From positions 4,154,001 to 4,218,000 of the forward strand of contig NZ_CP027557.1 of assembly GCF_014854695.1 (NCBI RefSeq): 64,000 nt of DNA, given 5' to 3'. Both the position numbers and the translations under genes were made by a program. The stretch comes from Rhodococcus rhodochrous. GTDB lineage: Bacteria; Actinomycetota; Actinomycetes; Mycobacteriales; Mycobacteriaceae. How positions within the stretch are numbered: position 1 is the stretch's first letter; every line of letters starts with the position of its first letter. The notes beneath the pieces are model-generated. The model was not told the DNA's origin. It did no database searches and saw nothing but the letters and a program-made list of their open reading frames with translations. This document shows, in pieces, positions 39,441 to 48,832 of this stretch.

Positions 39441-40576
39441 TGTCGTCGACATTCCCGGTCCGCAACTTCACGAAACCCGGACCCGTACGCACAGCAAGCG
39501 GATTCGCGATCGCCGCGATCGTCCTGTTCGGTCTCGCCCCCGCCGTCCTCTCCGATTTCCGTCTCGGCCTGCTCGGCAAGTTCCTGTGCTTCGCGATCGT
39601 CGCCGTCGGCATCGGCCTGGCCTGGGGTCGCGGTGGCATGCTCACCCTCGGCCAGGGTGTCTTCTTCGGCCTCGGCGCCTACATCATGGCGATGCACCTG
39701 AAGATCTCCGACGCCGAACTCCGCGGCGACACGGTCCCCGACTTCATGCAGATCGCGGGCATCCGCGAACTACCCGCCTACTGGGTGCCGTTCGCCTCCC
39801 CCGCCGTCACGCTGCTGGCGATCCTGATCGTGCCGGCCCTGATCGCCGCCCTGCTCGGCTTCGGTGTGTTCGCCCGCCGCGTCAAGGGCGCCTACTTCGC
39901 CATCCTCTCCCAGGCACTGGCCGCGGCCTTCGCGATCCTCCTCGTCGGCCAGCAGTCCACCGGAGGGTCCAACGGTCTCAACCGTTTCCGCACCTTCTTC
40001 GGCTACGACCTGTCCGATCCGGTCAACAAGCGGATGCTGTTCTTCATCGTCGCCGCGATCCTGCTGCTCGTCGTCGCCGCGACCCGCCAGCTCATGCAGT
40101 CCCGCTACGGCGAACTGCTCGTCGCGGTCCGCGACCAGGAGGAGCGGGTCCGCTTCCTGGGCTACGACCCCGCCCTGATCAAGGTGGCCGCCTACACCGT
40201 CGCCGCCTTCTTCGCCGGCATCGCCGGTGCGATGTTCGTGCCCATCGTCGGCATCATCTCCCCCGCCGACGTCGGCATCGTCCCGTCCATCGCGTTCCTC
40301 ATCGGTGTCGCCATCGGCGGACGCACCACGCTGCTCGGCCCGGTCCTCGGCGCGGTGGGCGTGGCGTGGGCACAGACCACCCTGTCGGAGAACTTCCCCT
40401 CTGCCTGGACCTACGCGCAGGGCCTGCTGTTCATCGTCGTCGTCGGCTTCTTCCCCGCCGGCCTCGCCGGGGTGATCACCCTGCTCCGCCGGCGCCGCCG
40501 CGCCACCCCGGCGGAACCCACACCGCCGGCCGAACCCGAGCCCGCCGACCTTCCCGAGATGGAGCCCGTGCGATGA
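39440..40576 (+). CDS. urtC: Urea ABC transporter permease UrtC
   Basis: A 378-aa LivM-type permease, the partner of UrtB. Visible are WGRGGMLTLGQGVFFGLGAYIMAMHL, the UrtC-typical GQQSTGGSNGLNRFRTFFGYDL and the coupling loop YGELLVAVRDQEERVRFLGYDP. A Pro/Glu-rich cytoplasmic tail ends the protein. It overlaps urtD by four bases (ATGA). Confidence 0.95.
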   Translation: MSSTFPVRNFTKPGPVRTASGFAIAAIVLFGLAPAVLSDFRLGLLGKFLCFAIVAVGIGLAWGRGGMLTLGQGVFFGLGAYIMAMHLKISDAELRGDTVPDFMQIAGIRELPAYWVPFASPAVTLLAILIVPALIAALLGFGVFARRVKGAYFAILSQALAAAFAILLVGQQSTGGSNGLNRFRTFFGYDLSDPVNKRMLFFIVAAILLLVVAATRQLMQSRYGELLVAVRDQEERVRFLGYDPALIKVAAYTVAAFFAGIAGAMFVPIVGIISPADVGIVPSIAFLIGVAIGGRTTLLGPVLGAVGVAWAQTTLSENFPSAWTYAQGLLFIVVVGFFPAGLAGVITLLRRRRRATPAEPTPPAEPEPADLPEMEPVR

Positions 40577-41355
40577 GCAAACCCGTCTACGGCGGCAACG
40601 CCGGAATGAGCAGCGACTACCTCGAGATCCGCGACCTGCGTGTCACCTTCGACGGCTTCACCGCCGTCGACGGCGTCGACCTCACCCTCCTCCAGGGCGA
40701 CCTGCGGTTCCTCATCGGCCCCAACGGCGCCGGCAAGACGACCCTCGTCGACGCCGTCACCGGCCTGGTCCCGGCAACCGGCTCGATCACCAAGTCGGGC
40801 GTCGAACTGCTCGGCAAGAAGACCCACAAGATCGCGCGCCTCGGCGTGGGCCGTACCTTCCAGACCGCCTCGGTCTTCGAGGAGCTGTCGGTCCTGCAGA
40901 ACCTCGACATCGCCGCCGGGGCGGGCCGCTCCCCGTGGCAGTTGTTGCGTCGCCGCAGGGACGTGCTGCCCGAGATCGAGGAAGCGCTCGAGACGATCGG
41001 CCTGACCACCCACCGCGACACCCCCGCGGGCATCCTCGCCCACGGGCAGAAGCAGTGGCTCGAGATCGGCATGCTGCTCGTGCAGAACGCCGACGTGCTG
41101 CTCCTCGACGAACCCGTCGCCGGCATGAGCCACGACGAACGCGAGGAGACCGGGCAGCTGCTGCGCCGCATCGGTGCGCAGCGCACGGTGGTCGTCGTGG
41201 AGCACGACATGGACTTCATGCGCGCCTTCGCCACCTCTGTCACCGTCCTCGCCCGCGGCAAGGTCATCGCCGACGGCACCGTCGACCAGGTCCAGAACGA
41301 CCCGCAGGTCCAGGAGGTCTACCTCGGGACCGCCACCGCTCCCCAGGAGGCATGA
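40573..41355 (+). CDS. urtD: Urea ABC transporter ATPase UrtD
   Basis: A 260-aa LivG-type ATPase. Walker A is GPNGAGKTT, the signature reads ILAHGQKQWLEIGML (the LSHGQ typical of UrtD, with Ala for Ser), and Walker B is VLLLDEPVAGM. H-loop VVVEHDMDFM follows. The FLIGPNGAGKTTLVDAVTG block and the length fit. It starts inside the end of urtC and overlaps urtE by four bases. Confidence 0.95.
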   Translation: MSKPVYGGNAGMSSDYLEIRDLRVTFDGFTAVDGVDLTLLQGDLRFLIGPNGAGKTTLVDAVTGLVPATGSITKSGVELLGKKTHKIARLGVGRTFQTASVFEELSVLQNLDIAAGAGRSPWQLLRRRRDVLPEIEEALETIGLTTHRDTPAGILAHGQKQWLEIGMLLVQNADVLLLDEPVAGMSHDEREETGQLLRRIGAQRTVVVVEHDMDFMRAFATSVTVLARGKVIADGTVDQVQNDPQVQEVYLGTATAPQEA

Positions 41356-42047
41356 TGCTCGAACTCGTCGACGTCCGCGCCGGTTACGGTCGCACCGAGA
41401 TCCTGCACGGCATCTCCCTCACCGTCCCGACCGGGAAGACCGTCGCGGTCATGGGCCACAACGGCGCCGGCAAGACCACGCTACTGCGCGCCGCCGTCGG
41501 CCTGCTGCCCGTCACGAAGGGGAAGATCCTCTTCGACGGTGAGGACATCACGTCGCTGCGACCGTCCGCGCGGGTCGCCCGCGGTCTGGCCTACGTCCCA
41601 CAGGGGCAGCAGTCCTTCGGGCAGCTCACCTGCCGTGAGAACCTGCAGGTCGTCGCCGACACGCGACGCAACGGCCGGCAGCTGGTCGCCGACATGCTCG
41701 ATCTGTTCCCCGCCCTCGTCCCGCTGCTGGACCGGCGGGCCGGCCTGCTCTCCGGTGGTCAGCGCCAGCAGCTCGCCATCGCCCGCGCCCTGATCACCGA
41801 GCCGCGCATGCTCATCCTCGACGAGCCCACCGAGGGCATCCAGCCGTCGGTGGTCGCCGAGATCGAGAACACCATCGTCGAACTCGGCCGCAGCGGCGAC
41901 CTCGGGGTGCTGCTCGTCGAACAGCACATCGGTTTCGCCCTCGACAACGCCCTGCACTACTACGTCCTCGAATCCGGGCGCATCACCTCGACGGGTGACG
42001 GTGGTGTCGACGCCGCCTCCACCGTCCGTGCGGCGATGGCGATCTGA
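41352..42047 (+). CDS. urtE: Urea ABC transporter ATPase UrtE
   Basis: A 231-aa LivF-type ATPase, the second nucleotide-binding subunit. Walker A GHNGAGKTT, signature LLSGGQRQQLAIARAL, Walker B MLILDEPTEGIQP and the H-loop LLVEQHIGFAL are visible. YVPQGQQSFGQLTCRENL is typical of UrtE. Two ATGs (41352, 41355) are adjacent. The stop shares a base with the GntR start, so importer and regulator are one transcription unit. Confidence 0.95.
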   Translation: MMLELVDVRAGYGRTEILHGISLTVPTGKTVAVMGHNGAGKTTLLRAAVGLLPVTKGKILFDGEDITSLRPSARVARGLAYVPQGQQSFGQLTCRENLQVVADTRRNGRQLVADMLDLFPALVPLLDRRAGLLSGGQRQQLAIARALITEPRMLILDEPTEGIQPSVVAEIENTIVELGRSGDLGVLLVEQHIGFALDNALHYYVLESGRITSTGDGGVDAASTVRAAMAI

Positions 42048-42733
42048 TGGCCGCCGACACACGGCGCGAGAGGGTCTACAAGGCCCTGCGCGATCGTCTG
42101 ATGTCCGGGACCCCCTCCCCCGACGAACGACTCAGTGAAGAACGCCTCGCCGAGCAGTACGGGGTGTCGCGCACGCCGGTGCGCGAGGCCCTCGCCCGAC
42201 TGGTCTCCGACGGACTCGTCGAACGCCGCGACCAGGGACTGTACCCCTACCGTCCGCGCTTCGACGACCTCGCCGACCTGTACGAGCTGCGGACCACCTT
42301 GGAGCTGCGCGGGATCCGACGCGCGCTCGACGGCGAGTCGGTGCGGCACGATCCCGACGTCCTCGGTCCCGAACTCGACCGCTGGTACGAGATCCGCGAG
42401 GAGCCGCCCGAACCCGACGCCGGGTTCGTCACGCTCGACGAGCGCTTTCACATGACGCTGCTCGCCGCCTCCGGCAACCGTGCGCTGTGCGACGCGCTGG
42501 CCTCGGTGAACGCGAAGGTGCGCCCGGTGCGGATGTTCGACTATCTGACCCCCGACCGCATCGTCGCGACCGTCGACGAGCACATCGAGGTCGCCGAGCT
42601 GGTCCTCGCCGACAAGCTCGACGACGCCCACGATCTGCTGCTCGCCCACATCGACACTTCGCGATCGGTGGTCGTGCGCCGGGCCGAGGAGGCACGCGCC
42701 TTCGCCCGGATGGCCCGCGCCGTCCGAGACTGA
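42047..42733 (+). CDS. GntR/FCD-family regulator of the urea locus
   Basis: A 228-aa FadR-subfamily regulator. The winged HTH (1-75) has RVYKALRDRLMSGTPSPDERLSEERLAEQYGVSRTPVREALARL. The FCD domain (80-220) has ELRTTLELRGIRRALDG, FHMTLLAASGNRALCDAL and DEHIEVAELVLADKLDDAHDLLLAHI, with the His/Asp positions that often bind a metal and an organic acid. It overlaps urtE by one base and sits between importer and catabolic genes. The GTATAC sites before urtA and the urea carboxylase gene are its likely targets; the effector is unknown. Confidence 0.9.
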   Translation: MAADTRRERVYKALRDRLMSGTPSPDERLSEERLAEQYGVSRTPVREALARLVSDGLVERRDQGLYPYRPRFDDLADLYELRTTLELRGIRRALDGESVRHDPDVLGPELDRWYEIREEPPEPDAGFVTLDERFHMTLLAASGNRALCDALASVNAKVRPVRMFDYLTPDRIVATVDEHIEVAELVLADKLDDAHDLLLAHIDTSRSVVVRRAEEARAFARMARAVRD

Positions 42734-42785
42734 CTTCCGGTCGTGTCACGTGACCGGACGGGTCCGGTGCGGCACACTGGCGCTC

Positions 42786-43316
42786 ATGACACCCCGCATC
42801 CCGCCCGGACGTTTCAAGGAACTCGGCCCGATCAACTGGGTGACATGGAAGGCCCTGTCCGCCGCCGGCGGCACCTCTGATGCCCACCTGTTCAGCACCC
42901 TCGGCCGCACCGGACGACTGTTCCGCGGGTGGTTGCACTACGCCGGCATGCTCATGCCGTTCGGCCGTCTCGGCCGGTTCGAATCGGAGATGGTCATCCT
43001 GCGCGTCGCGCATCTGCGCGAGTGCGGTTACGAATTCGACCACCACACCCGCCTGGGTCGCCGTGCCGGCATCACCGACGAGGTGCGCGAGCGTATCGTC
43101 GCCGGACCCGATGCTCCCGGCTGGCAGGCGAGGCATCGCGCACTTCTGCTCGCCGTCGACGAACTCATGGCGACGAAGAATCTGTCCGACGAGACGTGGG
43201 CGTCGCTCGTGCAGTTCTACGACGACCGCAGGCTTATCGAGTTCTGCCTGCTGGTCACGCAGTACGACGCTCTCGCCACGACCATCGGGGTGCTGCGGAT
43301 CGAACGCGACTTCTGA
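42786..43316 (+). CDS. Carboxymuconolactone decarboxylase / AhpD-like family protein
   Basis: A 176-aa all-helical CMD-fold protein. The core helix is EMVILRVAHLRECGYEFDHHTRLGRRAGI; only one Cys is present where AhpD peroxidases have CxxC, so disulfide chemistry is unlikely. Members often act as decarboxylases, or their role is unknown. It sits between the GntR gene and urea carboxylase on the same strand, but gaps of 52 and 101 bases separate it, so a link to urea use is only positional. Confidence 0.82.
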   Translation: MTPRIPPGRFKELGPINWVTWKALSAAGGTSDAHLFSTLGRTGRLFRGWLHYAGMLMPFGRLGRFESEMVILRVAHLRECGYEFDHHTRLGRRAGITDEVRERIVAGPDAPGWQARHRALLLAVDELMATKNLSDETWASLVQFYDDRRLIEFCLLVTQYDALATTIGVLRIERDF

Positions 43317-43405
43317 TCCGTCCGCACCGGCCGGCATCCGGCCGGCGGCGCGATCCCTAACAAGGCTGTTACACAACGTCACAGCGGCGTCATTGCTGGT
43401 CCATA

Positions 43406-43439
43406 GCGTATACAGCCATGTCCACAAAGACGTATACAG
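43406..43439 (+). promoter_or_regulatory. Two GTATAC sites at the urea carboxylase start, candidate GntR operators
   Basis: GCGTATACAGC at 43406-43416 abuts the ATG at 43418, and CGTATACAG recurs at 43431-43439 within codons 5-8. The GTATAC cores are 24 bases apart. The first is an exact match (reverse orientation) to the urtA site. Confidence 0.6.
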
Positions 43440-46400
43440 AAGCGTCGGTCCCCTCGACCTTCGCCTTCGACACCCTGCTGGTCGCCAACCGCGGCGAGAT
43501 CGCGTGCCGCATCATGCGGTCCGCGCACAAGCTGGGTCTGAAGACTGTTGCGGTCTACTCGGACGCCGACGCAGCGGCCGCACATGTCGAACTCGCCGAC
43601 ATCGCGGTCCGGCTCGGCCCGGCTCCCGCAGCCGAGTCCTACCTGCGGGCCGATCTCGTCGTCGAGGCGGCCCTGGCCACCGGTGCGGGAGCGATCCACC
43701 CCGGCTACGGGTTCCTCTCGGAGAACGCCGAATTTGCCGCTGCCTGCGAAGCGGCCGGAATCGCCTTCGTCGGGCCGACCCCCGACCAGCTGCGCGTCTT
43801 CGGCGACAAGCACACCGCCCGTGAGGCCGCCCGTGCGGTGGGCGCGCCCCTCGTCCCCGGTAGCGGCCTGCTCGATTCGCTCGACGACGCGCTCGCCGCG
43901 GCCGAGGACATCGGCTATCCCGTGATGCTCAAGGCCGTCGGCGGGGGCGGCGGTATCGGGATGCAGGCCTGCCACAGCGCCGACGACCTGCGTGGGGCGT
44001 ACGAACGCGTCATCCGGCTCGCCACGGCGAACTTCTCGTCCTCCGGTGTCTTCCTCGAACGGTTCGTCCCCCGCGCCCGGCACGTGGAGGTGCAGGTCTT
44101 CGGCGACGGGCACGGCCGGACGATCAGCCTCGGCACCCGCGACTGCTCGTTGCAGCGCCGGAACCAGAAGGTCGTCGAGGAAGCGCCCGCGCCGAACCTC
44201 CCCGACCACATCGTCGAGCAGATGCTCTCGTGCTCACGCGCTCTCGCGTCGTCGGTGCGGTACCGATCGGCGGGCACGGTCGAATTCGTCTACGACGTCG
44301 ACCGCGGCGAGGTGTCCTTCCTCGAGATGAACACCCGACTGCAGGTCGAGCATCCGGTCACCGAGGAGGTCACGGGCGTCGACCTCGTCGAGTGGATGCT
44401 GCGTCTCGCGCGCGGCGACGACAGCATGCTCGACGGCGTGCCCGATTCCGGACCCGAGATCACCGCGCACGCCGTGGAAGCCCGTGTGTACGCCGAGGAT
44501 CCGGGACGCGATCACCGGCCGAGCGCGGGTCTGCTCACCCACGTCGAGTTCCCCGCCCACACCCGCATCGAGACGTGGGTGGACACGGGCACCGAGGTCG
44601 GCACCTTCTACGACCCGATGCTCGCGAAGGTGATCGTGCGCGGCGAGTCGCGGCGTACAGCATTCGCCGGGTTGGCGGAGGCACTCGACGACACCCGGAT
44701 CCACGGCGTGCAGACGAACCTGTCACAGTTGCGCAGGATCTGCTCCGAGGCAACGGTTCTCGACGCGGAGCATGTCACCACGACGCTGGCGGACATCCAC
44801 CCTGCCGGACGTCGCATCGACGTGCTGCGCGCCGGCACGATGACGACCGTCCAGGACTTCCCGGGGCGGATCGGACTGTGGGAGGTCGGGATTCCGCCGT
44901 CCGGCCCGATGGACGATCTCTCCTTCCGCGCCGCGAACGTCGCCGTCGGCAACCCCGAGGGCGCACCCGGTCTCGAATGCACCCTGCTCGGCCCGCGCCT
45001 CGAGTTCTCCGATCCGACGATCGTGTGTGTCACGGGCGCCCCCACCGAGGTCACCGTCGACGGTGTGCCGGTGCCGATGTGGGAGCCCGTCGAGGTCCCG
45101 GCCGGCTCCGTTCTCGAGGTCGCCGCCCCCGTCGACGCCGGTCTGCGCACCTATGTCGCGGTCCGCGGCGGACTCGACGTGCCGCTCTATCACGGCAGCG
45201 CATCGACGTTCACGCTCGGCGGCTTCGGTGGGCCGACCGGCAGGGCGCTCGCGACCGGCGACGTGCTCGGTCTCGCGTCCGGCGAGACACTCACCGATCC
45301 GGCGGCGGTCCCCACCGGGATCCGCCCCGCCTTCGGACACACCTGGCATCTCGCGGTGACCGAGGGCCCGCAGCCGGCCCCGGCCTACTTCACCGCCGAC
45401 GACCTGCAGCAGTTCTACGACGCGACGTGGACGGTGCAGACGCACGCCAACCGCACCGGCATCCGGCTCGACGGCCCGAAGCCCACCTGGTCGCGCACCG
45501 ACGGTGGCGACGCCGGTCTGCACCCGTCGAACCTGCACGACAATCCGTACAGCGTCGGCGCGCTCAACGTCTCCGGCGACACCCCGATCCTGCTCGGCCC
45601 GGACGGTCCGAGTCTCGGTGGTTTCGCGTGCCCGCTCACCGTGGTCTCCGGCCACCGCTGGAAGCTCGGCCAGATCCGCCCCGGCGACTCGCTGCGGTTC
45701 GTGCCGGTCACCGACGAGGGGGCCGTCGAACTGCGCAACAGTGCGGCCCGCGGCGCCGACCTCCCGCCGGTCGCCCGGCAGAGCGCACCCGATGGTGGGC
45801 GCCTCGGTCGCATCGAGCCGTTCCTGGACCATCCCGAGGTCGTGTACCTGCGCGGCGGCGACGACAACATCCTCGTCGAATACGGCGATATGGTGCTCGA
45901 TCTCGGTCTGCGTATGCGGGTGCACGCACTGTCGGAGGCGCTGGCCGCCACGCGTCTGCCCGGCATCGTCGACGTCACACCCGGGGTGCGTTCGCTGCAC
46001 ATCCACTTCGATCCCGGCGTGCTGCCGCAGTACCGCCTGCTCGGGGTGCTGCAGGATCTCGAGACGGAACTGCCCGCGACGCGCGATCTGGTGGTGCCGA
46101 GCCGCACCGTCCGCTTGCCGCTGTCGTTCGACGACCCGTCCATCGCGGAGGCCATCTCGCGCTACCGCAGCGGGGTGCGCGACGAGGCGCCCTGGCTCCC
46201 GTCGAACACCGAGTTCATCCGGCGCATCAACGGTTTCGACTCGGTCGAGCAGGTCCGCGACACCGTCTTCGACGCCGAATATCTGGTCCTCGGTCTCGGC
46301 GACGTCTATCTCGGTGCGCCCCTGGCCGTTCCGCTCGATCCGCGGCACCGGCTGGTCACGACGAAATACAACCCGGCCCGCACGTGGACGCCGTCCGACG

Positions 46401-47059
46401 CGGTGGGCATCGGCGGCAAGTACCTGTGCGTCTACGGCATGGAATCGCCCGGTGGATACCAGCTGGTCGGACGGACGATACCCATCTGGTCGGGCTACCG
46501 GCAGACGGGGCCGTTCGAGGAGGAAAAGCCGTGGTTGTTCCGGTTCTTCGACCGCATCGTCTGGGAGGCGGTGACGCCCGAGCAGTTGCTCGAGCACCGG
46601 GCCGCGGCGAAGGCGGGCCGGTTCGACGCCGACATCTCCGACGGCATCTTCGCTCTCGCCGACCACCTGCGTTTCCTCGAGGACAACGTCGACTCCATCG
46701 ACGCCTTCCATGCCGCGCAGTCCCGCGCGTTCGACTCGGAGAAGCAGGCCTGGCTCGAGGCCGGAGAGTTCGACCGCGTCGACAGCGAACCGATCGAGGT
46801 GTCCACCGTCGGTGACCCCCTCGACGGGATGCCGCCCGGCGCCGTCGTCGTCGAGGCGCCGATGGTCGGCAACGTGTGGCGCGTGGAGGTCGCCGAGGGC
46901 GACACCGTCGCCGCCGGGGACACCGCGGTGATCCTCGAGGCGATGAAGCTCGAGATGCCCGTGCCGTCGAAGACCACCGGCACGGTCCTGAAAGTTCTCG
47001 TGAGCCCGGGCACGAAGGTTGCACCCGGGACCCCCCTTCTCGTGATCGGAGCAGTCTGA
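43418..47059 (+). CDS. uca: Urea carboxylase (biotin-dependent)
   Basis: A 1213-aa multidomain enzyme that carboxylates urea to allophanate with ATP and bicarbonate. Domain order: biotin carboxylase (about 14-465, with ATP-grasp loop KAVGGGGGIGMQ and the EMNTRLQVEHPVTEE block), then the KipA/AHS2-like half (from about 468, GTMTTVQDFPGRIGLWEVGIPPSGPMDD). The KipI/AHS1-like half (about 800-1000, VEYGDMVLDLGLRMRVHAL) follows, and a C-terminal biotinyl domain has Lys1177 in EAMKLEMP. Length and order are those of complete urea carboxylases. It overlaps allophanate hydrolase by one base, giving a two-step pathway. Regulation by the adjacent GntR is inferred from GTATAC sites. Confidence 0.97.
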   Translation: MSTKTYTEASVPSTFAFDTLLVANRGEIACRIMRSAHKLGLKTVAVYSDADAAAAHVELADIAVRLGPAPAAESYLRADLVVEAALATGAGAIHPGYGFLSENAEFAAACEAAGIAFVGPTPDQLRVFGDKHTAREAARAVGAPLVPGSGLLDSLDDALAAAEDIGYPVMLKAVGGGGGIGMQACHSADDLRGAYERVIRLATANFSSSGVFLERFVPRARHVEVQVFGDGHGRTISLGTRDCSLQRRNQKVVEEAPAPNLPDHIVEQMLSCSRALASSVRYRSAGTVEFVYDVDRGEVSFLEMNTRLQVEHPVTEEVTGVDLVEWMLRLARGDDSMLDGVPDSGPEITAHAVEARVYAEDPGRDHRPSAGLLTHVEFPAHTRIETWVDTGTEVGTFYDPMLAKVIVRGESRRTAFAGLAEALDDTRIHGVQTNLSQLRRICSEATVLDAEHVTTTLADIHPAGRRIDVLRAGTMTTVQDFPGRIGLWEVGIPPSGPMDDLSFRAANVAVGNPEGAPGLECTLLGPRLEFSDPTIVCVTGAPTEVTVDGVPVPMWEPVEVPAGSVLEVAAPVDAGLRTYVAVRGGLDVPLYHGSASTFTLGGFGGPTGRALATGDVLGLASGETLTDPAAVPTGIRPAFGHTWHLAVTEGPQPAPAYFTADDLQQFYDATWTVQTHANRTGIRLDGPKPTWSRTDGGDAGLHPSNLHDNPYSVGALNVSGDTPILLGPDGPSLGGFACPLTVVSGHRWKLGQIRPGDSLRFVPVTDEGAVELRNSAARGADLPPVARQSAPDGGRLGRIEPFLDHPEVVYLRGGDDNILVEYGDMVLDLGLRMRVHALSEALAATRLPGIVDVTPGVRSLHIHFDPGVLPQYRLLGVLQDLETELPATRDLVVPSRTVRLPLSFDDPSIAEAISRYRSGVRDEAPWLPSNTEFIRRINGFDSVEQVRDTVFDAEYLVLGLGDVYLGAPLAVPLDPRHRLVTTKYNPARTWTPSDAVGIGGKYLCVYGMESPGGYQLVGRTIPIWSGYRQTGPFEEEKPWLFRFFDRIVWEAVTPEQLLEHRAAAKAGRFDADISDGIFALADHLRFLEDNVDSIDAFHAAQSRAFDSEKQAWLEAGEFDRVDSEPIEVSTVGDPLDGMPPGAVVVEAPMVGNVWRVEVAEGDTVAAGDTAVILEAMKLEMPVPSKTTGTVLKVLVSPGTKVAPGTPLLVIGAV

Positions 47060-48813
47060 TGAGCATCGGCAGTACCCTCGACAACCCGGGTGTCGGATTC
47101 ACGGCGCCCGCCCCCTCGGTGAGGGTGTCCGCCACCGATCGCGTTCGTGCCGCACTGGGCCGCATCGACGAGGTGGACCGACCCGAGGTGTGGATCACGC
47201 TGCGCAGCGCCGACGATCTCCTCGCCGACGCCGCCGCCGTGGACGCGCGGGTCGCCGCCGGTGAGTCGCTTCCTCTCGCCGGTCTGGTCGTGGCGGTCAA
47301 GGACAACGTGGACGTCGCAGGAATCCCCACCACCGCGGCATGTCCCGAGTTCGCGTACGTCCCGGAGGAAACCGCTTCGGGTGTCGAGCGTCTGGTCGCC
47401 GCCGGCGCCGTCGTGCTGGGCAAGACCAATCTCGACCAGTTCGCCACCGGCCTCGTCGGCACCCGCAGCCCCTACGGGGCGGTGCGGTGCGCGTGGAATC
47501 CCGAGAAGGTCTCGGGCGGTTCGAGTTCCGGTTCGGCAGCCGCGGTGGCGCTCGGCATCGCCGACATCGGACTGGGCACCGACACGGCCGGTTCGGGACG
47601 CGTCCCCGCCGCGCTACACGGGATCGTCGGCATCAAGGCCACTCTCGGCGTGATCCCGGCGCACGGTGTGGTCCCGGCCTGCGTCGACTACGACTGCCTC
47701 ACGGTCTTCGCCACGTCGCTGGACCTGGCGGCGACCGCCGTCCGAATCATGGCCGGACCCGAACCCCGCGACCCGCGTAGCCGGACCTGGCCCGCGGATG
47801 TGCGACTCGCCGCGCCGAACACCCTGCGCGTCGCGGTGCCGCGCGCCGAGGACCTCGAGGCGCTGTGCGAGGAATACCGCGACGCCTTCACCCGCACGGT
47901 GGCCGCGGCACGCGAGTCCGGCATCGAGATCGCGGAAGTGGATGTCTCACCGCTGCTCGACGCGGCCCTGCTCCTGTACGACGGTGCCGTCGTGGCCCAG
48001 CGTTACGCGGCCGTCGGCGAGTTCCTGTCGACCGCACCGTCGGGCGCAGATCCCACCGTCGCCGCGATCGTCGCCGGGGCGAAGAAGCCCGCCGCCTACG
48101 AACTCGTCGAGGACCTCGACACCCTCACCCACGTGAAGGCGTTCGCGAGTGAACTGCTCGCCGGGTTCGACGGGTTGCTGCTCCCGACGACGACGGAACA
48201 TCCGACGATCGCCGCAGTGCAGGCCGATCCGGTCGCCATCAATCGTCGGATGGGCACCTACACGAACTTCTGCAACCTGCTGGACATGGCGGCGGTGGCC
48301 GTTCCGGGCGCGCCCACGGCGGCCGGCGAGCCGTTCGGGGTCATGGTCGTGGTCCCGGCCTTCGGCGACCAGGTAGCCGTGGACGTCGCGGCCGCGCTGA
48401 ACGGTGTGGATGCGCCGCGCGTCGTCGAGTCCGGCGTCGAACTTGCGGTCTTCGGAGCACACCTGAGCGGTCAGCCGCTGCACTTCCAGCTCGAGGAACT
48501 CGGGGCGCGTTTCGTCGAGGAGGTGTACACCTCCGACGCGTACCGCCTCGCCGCGTTGAACACGACGCCGCCGAAGCCGGGACTGGTGCGTCACGCACCG
48601 GGCGAGGGCGCCGCGATCGTCGGTGAGCTGTTCCGGTTGTCGGAGGCCGGTCTGGGCCGGTTCCTCGCTGCGCTGCCCGCCCCGATGACGTTGACGAGTG
48701 TCGAACTGGCGGACGGACGGTGGGTCGTCGGCTTCGGGTGCACGCAGGACGCAGCCGCCGACGCGGTGGACATCACCGAGTTCGGCGGCTGGAAGGCCTA
48801 CCGGGCGTCCTGA
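47059..48813 (+). CDS. atzF: Allophanate hydrolase
   Basis: A 584-aa amidase-signature enzyme that splits allophanate to ammonia and carbon dioxide, finishing urea breakdown. The Ser-cis-Ser-Lys triad is visible: Lys81 in VAVKDNVD, Ser155 in SGGSSSGSA and the nucleophile Ser179 in GTDTAGSGRVPA. The C-terminal part (about 460-584) is the AtzF-specific domain (ELAVFGAHLSGQPLHFQLEELGARF). Its ATG shares a base with the urea carboxylase stop. Confidence 0.96.
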   Translation: MSIGSTLDNPGVGFTAPAPSVRVSATDRVRAALGRIDEVDRPEVWITLRSADDLLADAAAVDARVAAGESLPLAGLVVAVKDNVDVAGIPTTAACPEFAYVPEETASGVERLVAAGAVVLGKTNLDQFATGLVGTRSPYGAVRCAWNPEKVSGGSSSGSAAAVALGIADIGLGTDTAGSGRVPAALHGIVGIKATLGVIPAHGVVPACVDYDCLTVFATSLDLAATAVRIMAGPEPRDPRSRTWPADVRLAAPNTLRVAVPRAEDLEALCEEYRDAFTRTVAAARESGIEIAEVDVSPLLDAALLLYDGAVVAQRYAAVGEFLSTAPSGADPTVAAIVAGAKKPAAYELVEDLDTLTHVKAFASELLAGFDGLLLPTTTEHPTIAAVQADPVAINRRMGTYTNFCNLLDMAAVAVPGAPTAAGEPFGVMVVVPAFGDQVAVDVAAALNGVDAPRVVESGVELAVFGAHLSGQPLHFQLEELGARFVEEVYTSDAYRLAALNTTPPKPGLVRHAPGEGAAIVGELFRLSEAGLGRFLAALPAPMTLTSVELADGRWVVGFGCTQDAAADAVDITEFGGWKAYRAS

Positions 48814-48832
48814 CTCCGAGGCTCCGGAGTGA

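Noticed and set aside
44230..46815. An 861-codon frame inside urea carboxylase
   Set aside because: Out-of-frame shadow of a gene whose domains are all recognised in the other frame.
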